64,000 nt of DNA from NCBI RefSeq assembly GCF_900107155.1, contig NZ_FNOX01000019.1, positions 1 through 64,000 on the forward strand, given 5' to 3'. Shown here in pieces: positions 27,474 to 35,892 of the stretch. The stretch comes from Pseudomonas salomonii. GTDB taxonomy: Bacteria > Pseudomonadota > Gammaproteobacteria > Pseudomonadales > Pseudomonadaceae. Numbering within the stretch: position 1 is the stretch's first letter; each line of letters begins with the position of its first letter. Below the pieces are notes generated by a model. The model worked only from the letters and a program-made list of their open reading frames with translations. It was not told the origin of the DNA and did not search any database. The translations under genes and the position numbers were made by a program.

Positions 27474-27492
27474 ACTAACGAGAATTATTCGC
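27474..27492 (-). promoter_or_regulatory. Fur-box-like operator
   Basis: On the minus strand GCGAATAATTCTCGTTAGT agrees with 11 of 19 positions of the Fur consensus, including the AATnAT-type core. It sits just upstream of the sigma gene, where iron control of fiuI is expected. Confidence 0.6.
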
Positions 27493-27538
27493 GATTGTGT
27501 CAGAGGCCGGGAGTGGGCGCAATTGGCGTCTGTCGGAC

Positions 27539-27580
27539 GATCGTTCCCACGCTCTGCGTGGGAATGCCTCCTGGGACGCT
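27539..27580. repeat. REP, family A, single
   Basis: GATCGTTCCCACGCTCTGCG followed by GGGACGCTTCGCG, ending about 10 bp from the exonuclease stop codon. Confidence 0.85.
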
Positions 27581-27590
27581 TCGCGTTTCG

Positions 27591-28298
27591 CTAGAAAGAG
27601 GGTGTTTGTTTGCGCCGTGTCCATTGGCTCAAGCGCTCTTGCAGCGCCTGTGGGCTGTCGATTCCCTGTTGGCGCGCACGGCTGAACAGGATGAGCATCA
27701 GCTCTGCCGTGGCCAATGCATCGGCGCTGGCGTGATGGCGTTCGCCCACGTGCAGCTTGAAGTGGCTGATCCAGTCATCGAGCCCGGCTTCACGGATATT
27801 CGCGTCGGGGCACAACAGCGGGGCGATGTCGGCGACATCAAGGAACGGGTGGGTCAACCGATAACCCAGGCTGTCCTTGAGCGCCCGGCACAGCATGTGT
27901 TGGTCGAACGGCGCATGGAACGCCAGCAACGGGCTGTCGCCGACAAAGGCCATAAAATCCAGCAAGGCTTCGGCCGGGTCGCTGCCGGCGGCAATCGCAC
28001 TGGGGCCGAGGCCGTGGATCAACACGCTGGGGCCAACCTTGGTGTTGGCCCGTAGCAGGGTGCGCTCGAACATCTGCGAAAAATCCACTGCGCCATCCTC
28101 GATGATCACTGCACCGATGGACAGCACCTGGTCGCGGTTGAGGTTCAGGCCGCTGGTTTCCAGGTCGACCACCACCCAGCGTTGCCTGCGTAAAGACCCG
28201 TCGCCCAAGGCTGCGGGCCTGGGCAAGTGCGCCAGGCGCTGCTGTTGGGTTGCGTCGAGCCCGGGTTTTTTCTTACGCAGCCAACCGAACAGGCTCAC
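27591..28298 (-). CDS. 3'-5' exonuclease, DnaQ/DEDDh type
   Basis: A 235-residue nuclease. Exo I is VVDLETSG (Asp45, Glu47), Exo II lies in FHAPFDQHML, and Exo III in HHASADALATAELML (H-x4-D), so the DEDDh catalytic set is complete. It resembles the epsilon-like stand-alone exonucleases (RNA or DNA 3' ends). Its start overlaps the stop of the DUF294 gene by 4 bp, so the two are coupled. This pairing is common in pseudomonads (recalled); the substrate is unknown. Confidence 0.88.
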   Translation of the reverse strand: MSLFGWLRKKKPGLDATQQQRLAHLPRPAALGDGSLRRQRWVVVDLETSGLNLNRDQVLSIGAVIIEDGAVDFSQMFERTLLRANTKVGPSVLIHGLGPSAIAAGSDPAEALLDFMAFVGDSPLLAFHAPFDQHMLCRALKDSLGYRLTHPFLDVADIAPLLCPDANIREAGLDDWISHFKLHVGERHHASADALATAELMLILFSRARQQGIDSPQALQERLSQWTRRKQTPSF

Positions 28299-30256
28299 AG
28301 CTGATACCGCAGCGTCAGGCTGCTTTGCAGGCGTTGGGCCTGGCGCAGGGATTCGCGCAGGATGCGCCGGTCCAGGTGGTTGAGGCTGTCGGGGTCGACA
28401 CGGTTGGAATACGGCAGGTTCTCGCGGGTTTGCAGCTGATGCTGCTGCATGCGCGTTTGCTGGATAAAGTGATACGCCTCCTCATAGGCGGCGCCGTCCA
28501 GCGGTTCGATGACCTCCTTGGCCACCAGTTGGCGCAGGCGCTCCAGGGTGTTGTTGGTGTGAATACCATTGGCCAGGGCCAACAGGCGTGCGCCATCCAC
28601 AAAAGGTGTAAGGCCCTGCACCTTGAGGTCGAGCGTGGCCTTTTCGGTGCCTTTGCGCGTCAGCACAAAGTCGCGGAAACGCCCGACCGGCGGGCGCTGG
28701 CGCAAGGCATTCTCGGCCAGCATACGTTGGAACAAGCGGTTATCGGCCACCTGATCCAGAATGCCCTGGCGCAGTTGCTCACACCCGCGCTCGTCGCCCC
28801 ACACCACGCGCAAGTCGAAATAGATGCTTGAGCCCAGCAGGTTCTCCGGCGTGGCTTCGCGGATAAAGGCACCAAAGCGCCGCGCCCATTCAGCCCGCGA
28901 CAGGCACAGCTCGGGGTTGCCGGCCATGATATTGCCCTTGCACAGGCTGAAGCCGCACAGCGCCAGGCTTTGGTTGATCTGCTGCGCCAGTGGCAGCAGG
29001 CGGCCGCGGATCTCGGCGGCTTCGGCGGCGTCCGTGGCTTCGAACAGGATGCCGTTGTCCTGGTCGGTAAACAGGGTTTGTTCACGGCGCCCTTCGCTGC
29101 CGAAACACAGCCAGCTGAAGGGCACGCCAGGGTCGCCTTTGTCGGCCAGGGTCAGTTCGATCACTCGGCACACGGTGTGGTCGTTGAGCAGGGTAATGAT
29201 GTGGGTGATCTGGGTGGACGACGCACCATGGGCCAGCATGCGTTCCACCAGTTGGCCGATCTCGCCGCGAATCACCACCAGGTTTTCCACTCGAGGCGCG
29301 TTGCGGATGGTGCGGGCCAGGTGCACCAGGTCGACCCGTTGCAGAGAAAACAGGTCGCGCTCGGACACCACGCCACACAGGCGCTGGTCTTTTACCAGGC
29401 ACACATGGGCGATATGCCGCTCGGTCATGGCGATGGCCGCGTCGAAGGCGCTGTGGTCCGGGCTTAAAAAGAACGGCGCCTGGGTCATATGGCCGGCGAT
29501 GGCTTGATTGAAGTCGCTGGTGCCGTCGGCGACCACCTGGCGCAGGTCGCGCAAGGTGAAAATCCCCAGCGGCGCCTTGTGCGCATCGACGATCACGATG
29601 CTGCCCACTTGTTGCTCATGCATCAGCGTCACCGCTTCGCGCAGGGGCGTGGTCGGGCTGCAGGTGACCGGATGGCGCATGGCCAATTCACCCAGGCGGG
29701 TGTTCAGCGAATACTGGGTGCCCAGGGTTTCCACGGCCTTTTGCTGCACCTGCTGGTTGACCTGATCCAGCAGGCTGCTGACACCGCGCAGGGCAAAATC
29801 GCGAAACGGGCTGGAAAGGGCGAACAGCTTGATAAACGCCGGCTTGTTCAGTTGCAGGCAAAAGGTGTCTTCGGCGGCTTTGTGCTCGGTGCGGGTGGCA
29901 CGCTCACCCAGCAACGCGGCGAGGGGGAAGCACTCGCCGGTGGTGATTTCGAAGGTGGCTTGCGTCGAGTCCGGCCGTTCGCCGACGACGCGGCCCTGCT
30001 TGACGATATAGAAGTGCTCCACCGGCCCGCCGGACGGTTTGAGAATGCTGTCGCCGGGGCCGTAGAAGCGCAGTTGGCACTGTTCGACCAAAAACGCCAG
30101 GTGGGCGTTTTCCATCTGGTTAAACGGAGGGAAGCGTTGCAGGAATTGCAAAGTGCCGTGGATGTTCTGCAACACGGCGGTTTTTCCCGCCTGCGTGAAA
30201 GCATCAGCTTTACTCATAACAGTGACCGCAGTTTTTTTGTCGTTATCGTCCTGCAT
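28295..30256 (-). CDS. cNMP-binding/CBS/DUF294 nucleotidyltransferase-like signalling protein
   Basis: A 653-residue cytosolic protein. Domains in order: a cyclic-nucleotide-binding fold (about 35-150, FYGPGDSILKPSGGPVEHFYIV), two CBS domains (about 195-310), a GlnD-like nucleotidyltransferase DUF294 (about 335-470, with GSEGRREQTLFTDQDNG carrying the metal-binding Asp pair) and DUF294_C (about 500-645). The ATG at 30256 has GGGAG at 7 nt. The set suggests a protein modifier controlled by cAMP/cGMP and adenylates; target unknown. It is followed by, and overlaps, the exonuclease gene, and is divergent from the receiver gene at 30465. Confidence 0.87.
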   Translation of the reverse strand: MQDDNDKKTAVTVMSKADAFTQAGKTAVLQNIHGTLQFLQRFPPFNQMENAHLAFLVEQCQLRFYGPGDSILKPSGGPVEHFYIVKQGRVVGERPDSTQATFEITTGECFPLAALLGERATRTEHKAAEDTFCLQLNKPAFIKLFALSSPFRDFALRGVSSLLDQVNQQVQQKAVETLGTQYSLNTRLGELAMRHPVTCSPTTPLREAVTLMHEQQVGSIVIVDAHKAPLGIFTLRDLRQVVADGTSDFNQAIAGHMTQAPFFLSPDHSAFDAAIAMTERHIAHVCLVKDQRLCGVVSERDLFSLQRVDLVHLARTIRNAPRVENLVVIRGEIGQLVERMLAHGASSTQITHIITLLNDHTVCRVIELTLADKGDPGVPFSWLCFGSEGRREQTLFTDQDNGILFEATDAAEAAEIRGRLLPLAQQINQSLALCGFSLCKGNIMAGNPELCLSRAEWARRFGAFIREATPENLLGSSIYFDLRVVWGDERGCEQLRQGILDQVADNRLFQRMLAENALRQRPPVGRFRDFVLTRKGTEKATLDLKVQGLTPFVDGARLLALANGIHTNNTLERLRQLVAKEVIEPLDGAAYEEAYHFIQQTRMQQHQLQTRENLPYSNRVDPDSLNHLDRRILRESLRQAQRLQSSLTLRYQL

Positions 30257-30464
30257 GGTCGACTCCCGCGCGGCGGGTGCCCATTGGACGTAAGTCTAGG
30301 TCTCGGTAAAACCCACCACAACTAGGGAAAAACCTTACATGACTATCGTCCAAACCCCGTAGAACGCCCACTAGGCAAACTTTCCGACGAAGTGCACATT
30401 GTTCGCCCTTCCGCAGATGTCTGACGAGTGTGCTGGGAGCTTGAATAGAACTGCTGAGAAACGT

Positions 30465-30911
30465 ATGTCCGACCACGATATTTTGAGTGATGCCGAGCGC
30501 GAGGCGCTGAGCGCCGTGATGCTGGAGCCCGATCTGCCGCCACAACGGGTGCTGATTGTCGATGACGACAAGGACGCACGTGAATTGCTGGCAGAAATTC
30601 TGGGCCTGGACGGCATTCGCTGCATGACCGCCGCCAGTGGTGAGGCAGCGTGGGATTTGTTGAGCTCCAGCAGTTCCATCGGTTTGCTGATCACCGATTT
30701 GCGCATGGCGCCGAGCAACGGCCTGCAATTGATTCGCAAGGTGCGCGATTCAACCCGTGCCGCGTTGCCGATCATCATCATGTCGGGGGACGCGGAAGCG
30801 CCGGATGTGATCGATGCGATGCATTTGAGCGTGGTGGATTTTTTGCTCAAGCCAATTGATAGCGTGAAGTTGGCGAAGATGGTCAAGCGCGAGTTGGGGA
30901 TGGCTCAATAA
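30465..30911 (+). CDS. single-domain response regulator
   Basis: A 148-residue CheY-like receiver with no output domain. It has acidic Asp33/Asp34 (IVDDDKD), phospho-acceptor Asp78 (LITDLRM), Ser107 and Lys129 (LLKPID). An N-terminal 25-residue extension is acidic and probably disordered. GAGAA precedes the ATG at 30465. It is divergent from the DUF294 gene with about 200 bp between them; no histidine kinase is adjacent, so its partner is elsewhere. Confidence 0.85.
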   Translation: MSDHDILSDAEREALSAVMLEPDLPPQRVLIVDDDKDARELLAEILGLDGIRCMTAASGEAAWDLLSSSSSIGLLITDLRMAPSNGLQLIRKVRDSTRAALPIIIMSGDAEAPDVIDAMHLSVVDFLLKPIDSVKLAKMVKRELGMAQ

Positions 30912-31038
30912 CTGCCGTTTATCTTTTTTTATTTGAACTGTCAGTTCTCACAGTAGGCAAGCAGGTGGGCGGGTTGTTTACTTGGCCGGAGAGTTCTGGT
31001 TTTCAGCCAGGACCTTACATCCTCCACAGGAGCTCGTT

Positions 31039-31467
31039 ATGCCTATTAAAAAGTCTAATGATCAAGCAAGTAGCGATGACGCAAGTGTTCTAATTCTCAG
31101 GGATGGAAAGGCACGCCTTGTAAAGCCTTCTAATCTGAGAGCAAGTCTGAGAGATTTTTCGGTCATCACCGACGGGGCGGGTTCGTTGACAGCTGAGTAC
31201 GGGAATACGCTGTTTCCACGCGAGGCAGCGTATGAATTCAGCTTCCCGCGAGATATAGATAAGCATCGAGGAAACATCGATTATAGAGACGAGTCGGGTA
31301 ATTATTTTATTGCTCCTGCGTCCGGGAAATTTATGGTTATTTCCAAAGACGCGGGTTCCCCGAATACGTATACAAATTATATTACCTACATGAATTTGAC
31401 GTTTGTCCATGAGGAGATGGAAGTTACGATTAACGGTACAGGAGAAGCCACGTTTGTGTTTGCGTGA
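31039..31467 (+). CDS. orphan protein, 142 aa, AT-rich
   Basis: Unrecognised protein. The ATG at 31039 has AGGAG at 7 nt and the gene ends at a strong terminator, so it is probably real. The first 25 residues are polar and flexible (MPIKKSNDQASSDDAS); the rest alternates hydrophobic and polar residues as in a beta-sandwich, with YTNYITYMNLTFVHEEMEVTI and the C-terminal ATFVFA. No cysteine, signal peptide or membrane segment. GC content is clearly lower than in glcB and the receiver gene, a sign of recent acquisition. No function proposed. Confidence 0.7.
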   Translation: MPIKKSNDQASSDDASVLILRDGKARLVKPSNLRASLRDFSVITDGAGSLTAEYGNTLFPREAAYEFSFPRDIDKHRGNIDYRDESGNYFIAPASGKFMVISKDAGSPNTYTNYITYMNLTFVHEEMEVTINGTGEATFVFA

Positions 31468-31483
31468 TTACCCGCCTGATAAG

Positions 31484-31520
31484 AACAAAGCCCTGATCTT
31501 ACGAACAGGGCTTTGTTTTG
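31484..31520. terminator. bidirectional rho-independent terminator
   Basis: AACAAAGCCCTG and CAGGGCTTTGTT arms (12/12), followed by TTG-rich sequence, between the orphan gene and the convergent glcB. Confidence 0.88.
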
Positions 31521-31532
31521 TTCAGCGTTTAA

Positions 31533-33710
31533 TCAAAGCCCGTTCTTGGCTTTGAACTCACGACGCCTGCGATGCAACACAGGCTCCGTATACCCGTTCG
31601 GCTGCTTGGTCCCTTCAATCACCAACTCCACCGCCGCCTGGAACGCGATGTTGCTGTCGAAGTCCGGTGCCAGCGGGCGATATAACGCATCCCCGGCATT
31701 TTGACGGTCCACCACCGGCGCCATGCGCTTGAGGCTTTCCATCACCTGGGCTTCGTTGACGATGCCGTGGCGCAACCAGTTGGCGATGTGCTGGCTGGAG
31801 ATGCGCAGGGTGGCGCGGTCTTCCATCAGGCCCACATCGTTGATGTCCGGCACTTTCGAGCAGCCGACGCCCTGGTCGATCCAACGGACGACATAGCCGA
31901 GGATGCCCTGGGCATTGTTGTCCAGCTCGTTGCGGATTTCTTCTTCGGACCAATCGGTGTTGCTGGCCAGAGGGATGGTCAGAATGTCGTCCACCGAGGC
32001 GCGTTCGCGCTTGGCCAACTCGGCCTGACGGGCGAACACATCAACCTTGTGGTAGTGCAGGGCGTGCAGCGCAGCTGCCGTCGGCGATGGCACCCAGGCG
32101 GTGTTGGCGCCGGCCAATGGGTGGGCGATTTTCTGCTCAAGCATCGCCGCCATCAGGTCGGGCATGGCCCACATGCCTTTACCGATCTGCGCACGACCTT
32201 GCAGGCCGGTGCTCAAGCCGATATCGACGTTCCAATTTTCGTAGGCGCCGATCCATTTTTCCGCCTTCATGGCAGCTTTACGCACCATCGCGCCGGCTTC
32301 CATGGAGGTGTGGATTTCATCGCCGGTGCGGTCGAGGAAGCCGGTGTTGATAAACACCACACGCTCGCTCGCCGCCTTGATGCAGGCCTTGAGGTTGACC
32401 GTGGTGCGGCGCTCCTCGTCCATGATCCCGACTTTCAGCGTATTACGCGGCAGGTTCAACACGTCTTCGATGCGGCCGAACAGCTCATTGGTAAACGCGG
32501 CTTCTTCGGGGCCGTGCATCTTCGGTTTAACGATGTACACGGAGCCGGTACGGCTGTTCTTGCGGCTGCTGTTGCCGTTGAGGCTGTGGATCGCCGCCAG
32601 GCTGGTGAGCAGGCCGTCGAGGATGCCTTCCGGCACTTCGTTGCCGTCTTTATCCAGGATCGCGTCGATGGTCATCAAGTGGCCAACGTTGCGCACGAAC
32701 AACAGCGAACGGCCGTGCAGGGTCACGTCCTGGCCATCCGCGCCGGTGTAGACACGGTCGGCGTTCATGGTACGGGTAAAGGTCTTGCCGCCCTTGGCCA
32801 CTTCCTCGGCCAGGTCGCCCTTCATCAGGCCGAGCCAGTTGCGGTAGATCACCACTTTGTCATCGGCATCCACGGCGGCGACGGAGTCTTCGCAGTCCAT
32901 GATGGTGGTCAGCGCGGCTTCCATCAGCACGTCTTTGACGCCGGCGGCGTCGGTCTGGCCGACGGGGGTGCTGGCGTCGATCTGGATTTCGAAGTGCAGG
33001 CCGTTGTGTTTAAGCAGGATCGCAATCGGCTCGGCCGCAGGGCCCTGGAAGCCGATCAGCTGTGCATCGTCGCGCAGGCCGCTGTTGCTGCCGCCCTTGA
33101 GGCTGACGATGAGCTTGCCATCCACCATCTTGTAACCGGTGGAGTCGACGTGGCTGCCGGCGGTGAGCGGCGCGGCTTCGTCGAGGAAAGCACGGGCGAA
33201 GGCAATGACCTTGTCGCCACGCACTTTGTTGTAACCCTTGCCCTTCTCGGCGCCGTCGGCTTCGCTGATGGCATCGGTGCCATACAGCGCGTCGTACAGC
33301 GAGCCCCAGCGGGCATTGGAGGCGTTGAGGGCAAAGCGGGCATTCATGACCGGCACGACCAGCTGCGGGCCGGCCATACGGGCGATTTCGTCGTCGACGT
33401 TTTGGGTCGAGGCCTGGAAGTCTGCGGCTTCCGGCAGCAGGTAGCCGATATCTTGCAGGAAGGCTTTGTAAGCCACTGGGTCGTGGGCCTTGCCGGCGTG
33501 GGTCTGGTGCCAGGTGTCGATCCGCGCCTGGAAATCATCGCGTTTGGCGAGTAGGGCTTTGTTCTTCGGTGCCAGGTCGTGGATGACCTTGTCGGCGCCG
33601 GCCCAGAACTGGTCGGCAGTAATGCCGGTGCCGGGAATGGCTTCGTTGTTCACGAAGTCGAACAGGACTTTGGCGACCTGCAGGCCACCGACTTGAACGT
33701 GTTCAGTCAT
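31533..33710 (-). CDS. glcB: malate synthase G
   Basis: A 725-residue monomeric malate synthase condensing glyoxylate with acetyl-CoA to malate (glyoxylate shunt). Landmarks: the substrate-binding segments EDSVAAVDADDKV, GLMKGDL and GRSLLFVRNVGHLM, the catalytic region KPKMHGPEE, and a C-terminal domain near the WIDQGVGCSKVPDI block. I start it at the ATG at 33710 (MTEHVQVG) with GAGG at 6 nt, 12 bp inside a slightly longer frame. Monocistronic. A 7-bp inverted repeat, ATGTAGT-N14-ACTACAT, lies 48 bp upstream and may be an operator. Confidence 0.95.
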   Translation of the reverse strand: MTEHVQVGGLQVAKVLFDFVNNEAIPGTGITADQFWAGADKVIHDLAPKNKALLAKRDDFQARIDTWHQTHAGKAHDPVAYKAFLQDIGYLLPEAADFQASTQNVDDEIARMAGPQLVVPVMNARFALNASNARWGSLYDALYGTDAISEADGAEKGKGYNKVRGDKVIAFARAFLDEAAPLTAGSHVDSTGYKMVDGKLIVSLKGGSNSGLRDDAQLIGFQGPAAEPIAILLKHNGLHFEIQIDASTPVGQTDAAGVKDVLMEAALTTIMDCEDSVAAVDADDKVVIYRNWLGLMKGDLAEEVAKGGKTFTRTMNADRVYTGADGQDVTLHGRSLLFVRNVGHLMTIDAILDKDGNEVPEGILDGLLTSLAAIHSLNGNSSRKNSRTGSVYIVKPKMHGPEEAAFTNELFGRIEDVLNLPRNTLKVGIMDEERRTTVNLKACIKAASERVVFINTGFLDRTGDEIHTSMEAGAMVRKAAMKAEKWIGAYENWNVDIGLSTGLQGRAQIGKGMWAMPDLMAAMLEQKIAHPLAGANTAWVPSPTAAALHALHYHKVDVFARQAELAKRERASVDDILTIPLASNTDWSEEEIRNELDNNAQGILGYVVRWIDQGVGCSKVPDINDVGLMEDRATLRISSQHIANWLRHGIVNEAQVMESLKRMAPVVDRQNAGDALYRPLAPDFDSNIAFQAAVELVIEGTKQPNGYTEPVLHRRRREFKAKNGL

Positions 33711-33955
33711 TGCTTGCCTCACTCTGCGGAGCTTATGCGCTGTTTCAGATTTTCATTATGTAGTGCACGGTTGGGCATACTACATGATGACTTGCGGTTG
33801 TGAAAATTAGACTAAATACGTCGTTTAGCGACTCATTTTGGTCGTACGGTCACAGCGGAGAATCGGATGTTCTCAAAAAACTATTGGATTGTTCCAGATA
33901 AATATAAAAATGGTACACGATTTGTTCCTGGCCACTTCTCCAGGCCTTGGCTGTG

Positions 33956-34042
33956 TGTGGGAGCGGGCTTGCCCGCGATAGCGATAGCTCAGCCAACCGA
34001 TGTGTAACTGACAGGCCCCATCGCGGCAAGCCCGCTCCCACA
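33956..34042. repeat. REPIN, family B
   Basis: TGTGGGAGCGGGCTTGCCCGCGAT and its inverse, about 87 bp, in the 377-bp gap between the divergent glcB and gcvR-like genes. The remaining gap is AT-rich and holds the glcB promoter side. Confidence 0.88.
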
Positions 34043-34087
34043 GGGTGTGTGCCTATAATCGATGATCAACCCACCGAGGGCTTCGCC

Positions 34088-34600
34088 ATGGACCATCTTG
34101 TACTCACTATTATCGCCGCCGACAAACCCGGCCTGGTTGAACGCATCGCGCAGAACATTGCTGCCCACGGCGGCAACTGGCTGGAAAGCCGCATGGCGCA
34201 CATGGCCGGGCAGTTTGCCGGGATCTTGCGGGTCAGTGTGCCGACGGAACAGCGTCAGGCGCTGGTGGGGGCGCTGGAGGACTTATCCACACACGGAATC
34301 CGTGTGCTGGTGGGCGAGGGCAGCAGCGGGCAGGCCTCGGCGTCCAAATCGATCATGATGACGCTGGTAGGCAATGACCGCGCGGGCATCGTGCGCGAAA
34401 TCACAGCGCTGCTGAGCAAGCAAGGCGTGAACCTGGCCAGCCTGAGCACGGATGTACGTCCGGCGCCCATGAGCGGTGATCCACTGTTCAGTGCCGAAGC
34501 GCTGCTGCAAGTGCCGACCGCGTTGTCCCTGGATACCCTGCAGCTGTCCCTGGAAACCTTGGCCGATGATTTGATGGTGGAACTGCACCACGAGGAATAA
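34088..34600 (+). CDS. GcvR-like ACT-domain regulatory protein
   Basis: A 170-residue protein with two ACT domains (about 4-75, LTIIAADKPGLVERIAQNI; and about 88-165, MTLVGNDRAGIVREITALL), as in GcvR, the accessory repressor of the glycine cleavage operon in E. coli, which works with GcvA in response to glycine. GAGGG lies 7 nt before the ATG at 34088. It is monocistronic. Two perfect DnaA-box sequences follow it and one lies inside it. Whether it regulates gcv genes here is inference. Confidence 0.8.
   Translation: MDHLVLTIIAADKPGLVERIAQNIAAHGGNWLESRMAHMAGQFAGILRVSVPTEQRQALVGALEDLSTHGIRVLVGEGSSGQASASKSIMMTLVGNDRAGIVREITALLSKQGVNLASLSTDVRPAPMSGDPLFSAEALLQVPTALSLDTLQLSLETLADDLMVELHHEE
34283..34291 (+). 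promoter_or_regulatory. DnaA box (perfect 9-mer), inside gcvR-like gene
   Basis: TTATCCACA, identical to the strong DnaA consensus, in the coding sequence at about residues 66-69. The nearest others lie at 34640 and 34752. Confidence 0.45.
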
Positions 34601-34639
34601 TCGGTCCACTGGGTTATGCATGGAAATCTTGCATGGGCC

Positions 34640-34760
34640 TGTGGATAACCTGTAGAGACCCGGCGCCAGGCCAAGCTGACCGGGCCTCTTCGTCGGTTGA
34701 GCAAAAAACGAGCAGTTTCAAGGGCTTGTGCACAAATGGCGGGGATCAGGCTGTGGATAA
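34640..34760 (-). promoter_or_regulatory. two perfect DnaA boxes in an intergenic region
   Basis: TGTGGATAA occurs at 34640-34648 and 34752-34760 (same orientation, 112 bp apart, about eleven helical turns), each followed by CC, in the 222-bp gap between the gcvR-like gene and rarD. A TTGTGCACAA palindrome lies between them. Confidence 0.45.
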
Positions 34761-34776
34761 CCTTGGGGTGAATGCC

Positions 34777-34804
34777 TGCAAGCCACGTGCACTGTGGCTT
34801 GCAG
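34777..34804. repeat. perfect 11-bp inverted repeat
   Basis: CTGCAAGCCAC and GTGGCTTGCAG with a 6-nt loop, between the convergent gcvR-like and rarD genes. It is terminator-like in shape, but no T-run follows on either strand. Confidence 0.55.
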
Positions 34805-34823
34805 AGGTTTGTACGTTATTTGA

Positions 34824-35708
34824 TCAGCGTTTGCGCACCGTCAGCCAGGCATCCAGGCTGTAGACCACCAGGCCTGCCCAGATGAACGCGAAGGCAATCA
34901 GCGTGCTGGTCGCCAGGTGTTCGCCGAACAGCAGCACCGCTTCCAGCAGTACCAGCGTCGGCGCCACGTACTGCAGAAAGCCCAGCGCGGTGTAGGGCAG
35001 ATGCCGTGCGGCGGCGTTGAAGCACACCAGCGGGATCAGCGTCACCGGGCCTGCGGCCACCAGCCACCAGGCTTCGGAAGTGCTCCAAAACTCAAGCTGC
35101 GCACTATGGGCCGACGGGTTGAACAACAACCAGGCGACGGCGATCGGCACCAGCATCCAGGTTTCCACCACCAGCCCCGGCAGCGCCTTGACCGGCGCCT
35201 GTTTGCGGATCAAACCGTAGAAGCCGAAAGTCAGCGCCAGCACCAGTGACACCCACGGCAAACTGCCGACTTGCCACACTTGCTGCGCCACACCCACCGC
35301 CGCCAGCCCGACGGCGATCCATTGCAGGCGGCGCAGGCGCTCGCCCAGGATCAGCATGCCGAGCAGCACATTCACCAACGGGTTGATGTAGTAACCCAGG
35401 CTCGCTTCCAGCATGCGCCCGCTGTTCACCGACCACACGTAGGTCAGCCAGTTGGCCGCAATCAATGAGCCGCTGAGTGCCAGAATCGCCAGACGCTTGG
35501 GGTTGTCACGCAGTTCGCGGAACCAGCCGGGGTGCTTCCACACCATCAGCAGCAAACCGCCGAACAGCGCCGACCACAACACGCGGTGCACGATGATTTC
35601 GGCGGCGGGAACACTGGCGATGGCTTTGAAATAAAGTGGGAACAGACCCCAGATGACATAGGCACTCAGGCCCAGGATGTACCCCTTGCGGGGGTTGGCG
35701 GCGTGCAT
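34824..35708 (-). CDS. rarD: EamA-family transporter RarD
   Basis: A 294-residue inner-membrane drug/metabolite transporter with ten predicted helices in two EamA repeats. The N-terminal KGYILGLSAYVIWGLFPLYFKA and the GYYINPLVNVLLGMLILGERL block identify RarD (chloramphenicol-sensitivity protein) rather than a generic DMT carrier. AAGGA is 6-7 nt before the ATG. The substrate is unknown. It is monocistronic and separated from its neighbours by repeats. Confidence 0.9.
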   Translation of the reverse strand: MHAANPRKGYILGLSAYVIWGLFPLYFKAIASVPAAEIIVHRVLWSALFGGLLLMVWKHPGWFRELRDNPKRLAILALSGSLIAANWLTYVWSVNSGRMLEASLGYYINPLVNVLLGMLILGERLRRLQWIAVGLAAVGVAQQVWQVGSLPWVSLVLALTFGFYGLIRKQAPVKALPGLVVETWMLVPIAVAWLLFNPSAHSAQLEFWSTSEAWWLVAAGPVTLIPLVCFNAAARHLPYTALGFLQYVAPTLVLLEAVLLFGEHLATSTLIAFAFIWAGLVVYSLDAWLTVRKR

Positions 35709-35773
35709 TGCAGAATCCTTGCTCAGGCAGCTTACAAAGCGCGATTGTAAGGATTTTTGTCAGGCAATGGGAT

Positions 35774-35887
35774 GATCGTTCCTACGCTCTGCGTGGGAAT
35801 GCCGTGTTGGACGCTCTGCGTCCGCAGTTGAGGTGCGTGACGCGGAGCGTCACAGGATGCATTCCCACGCGGAGCGTGGGGACGATC
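35774..35887. repeat. REPIN, family A, diverged
   Basis: GATCGTTCCTACGCTCTGCG...GCGGAGCGTGGGGACGATC, about 114 bp, in the gap between rarD and the kinase gene. The two arms differ from each other and from the copies in the sox operon at several positions, so it is older. Confidence 0.88.
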
Positions 35888-35892
35888 GGTAG

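Noticed and set aside
31701..33554. 617-codon open frame antisense to glcB
   Set aside because: Shadow; the glcB sequence on the minus strand is complete and unmistakable.
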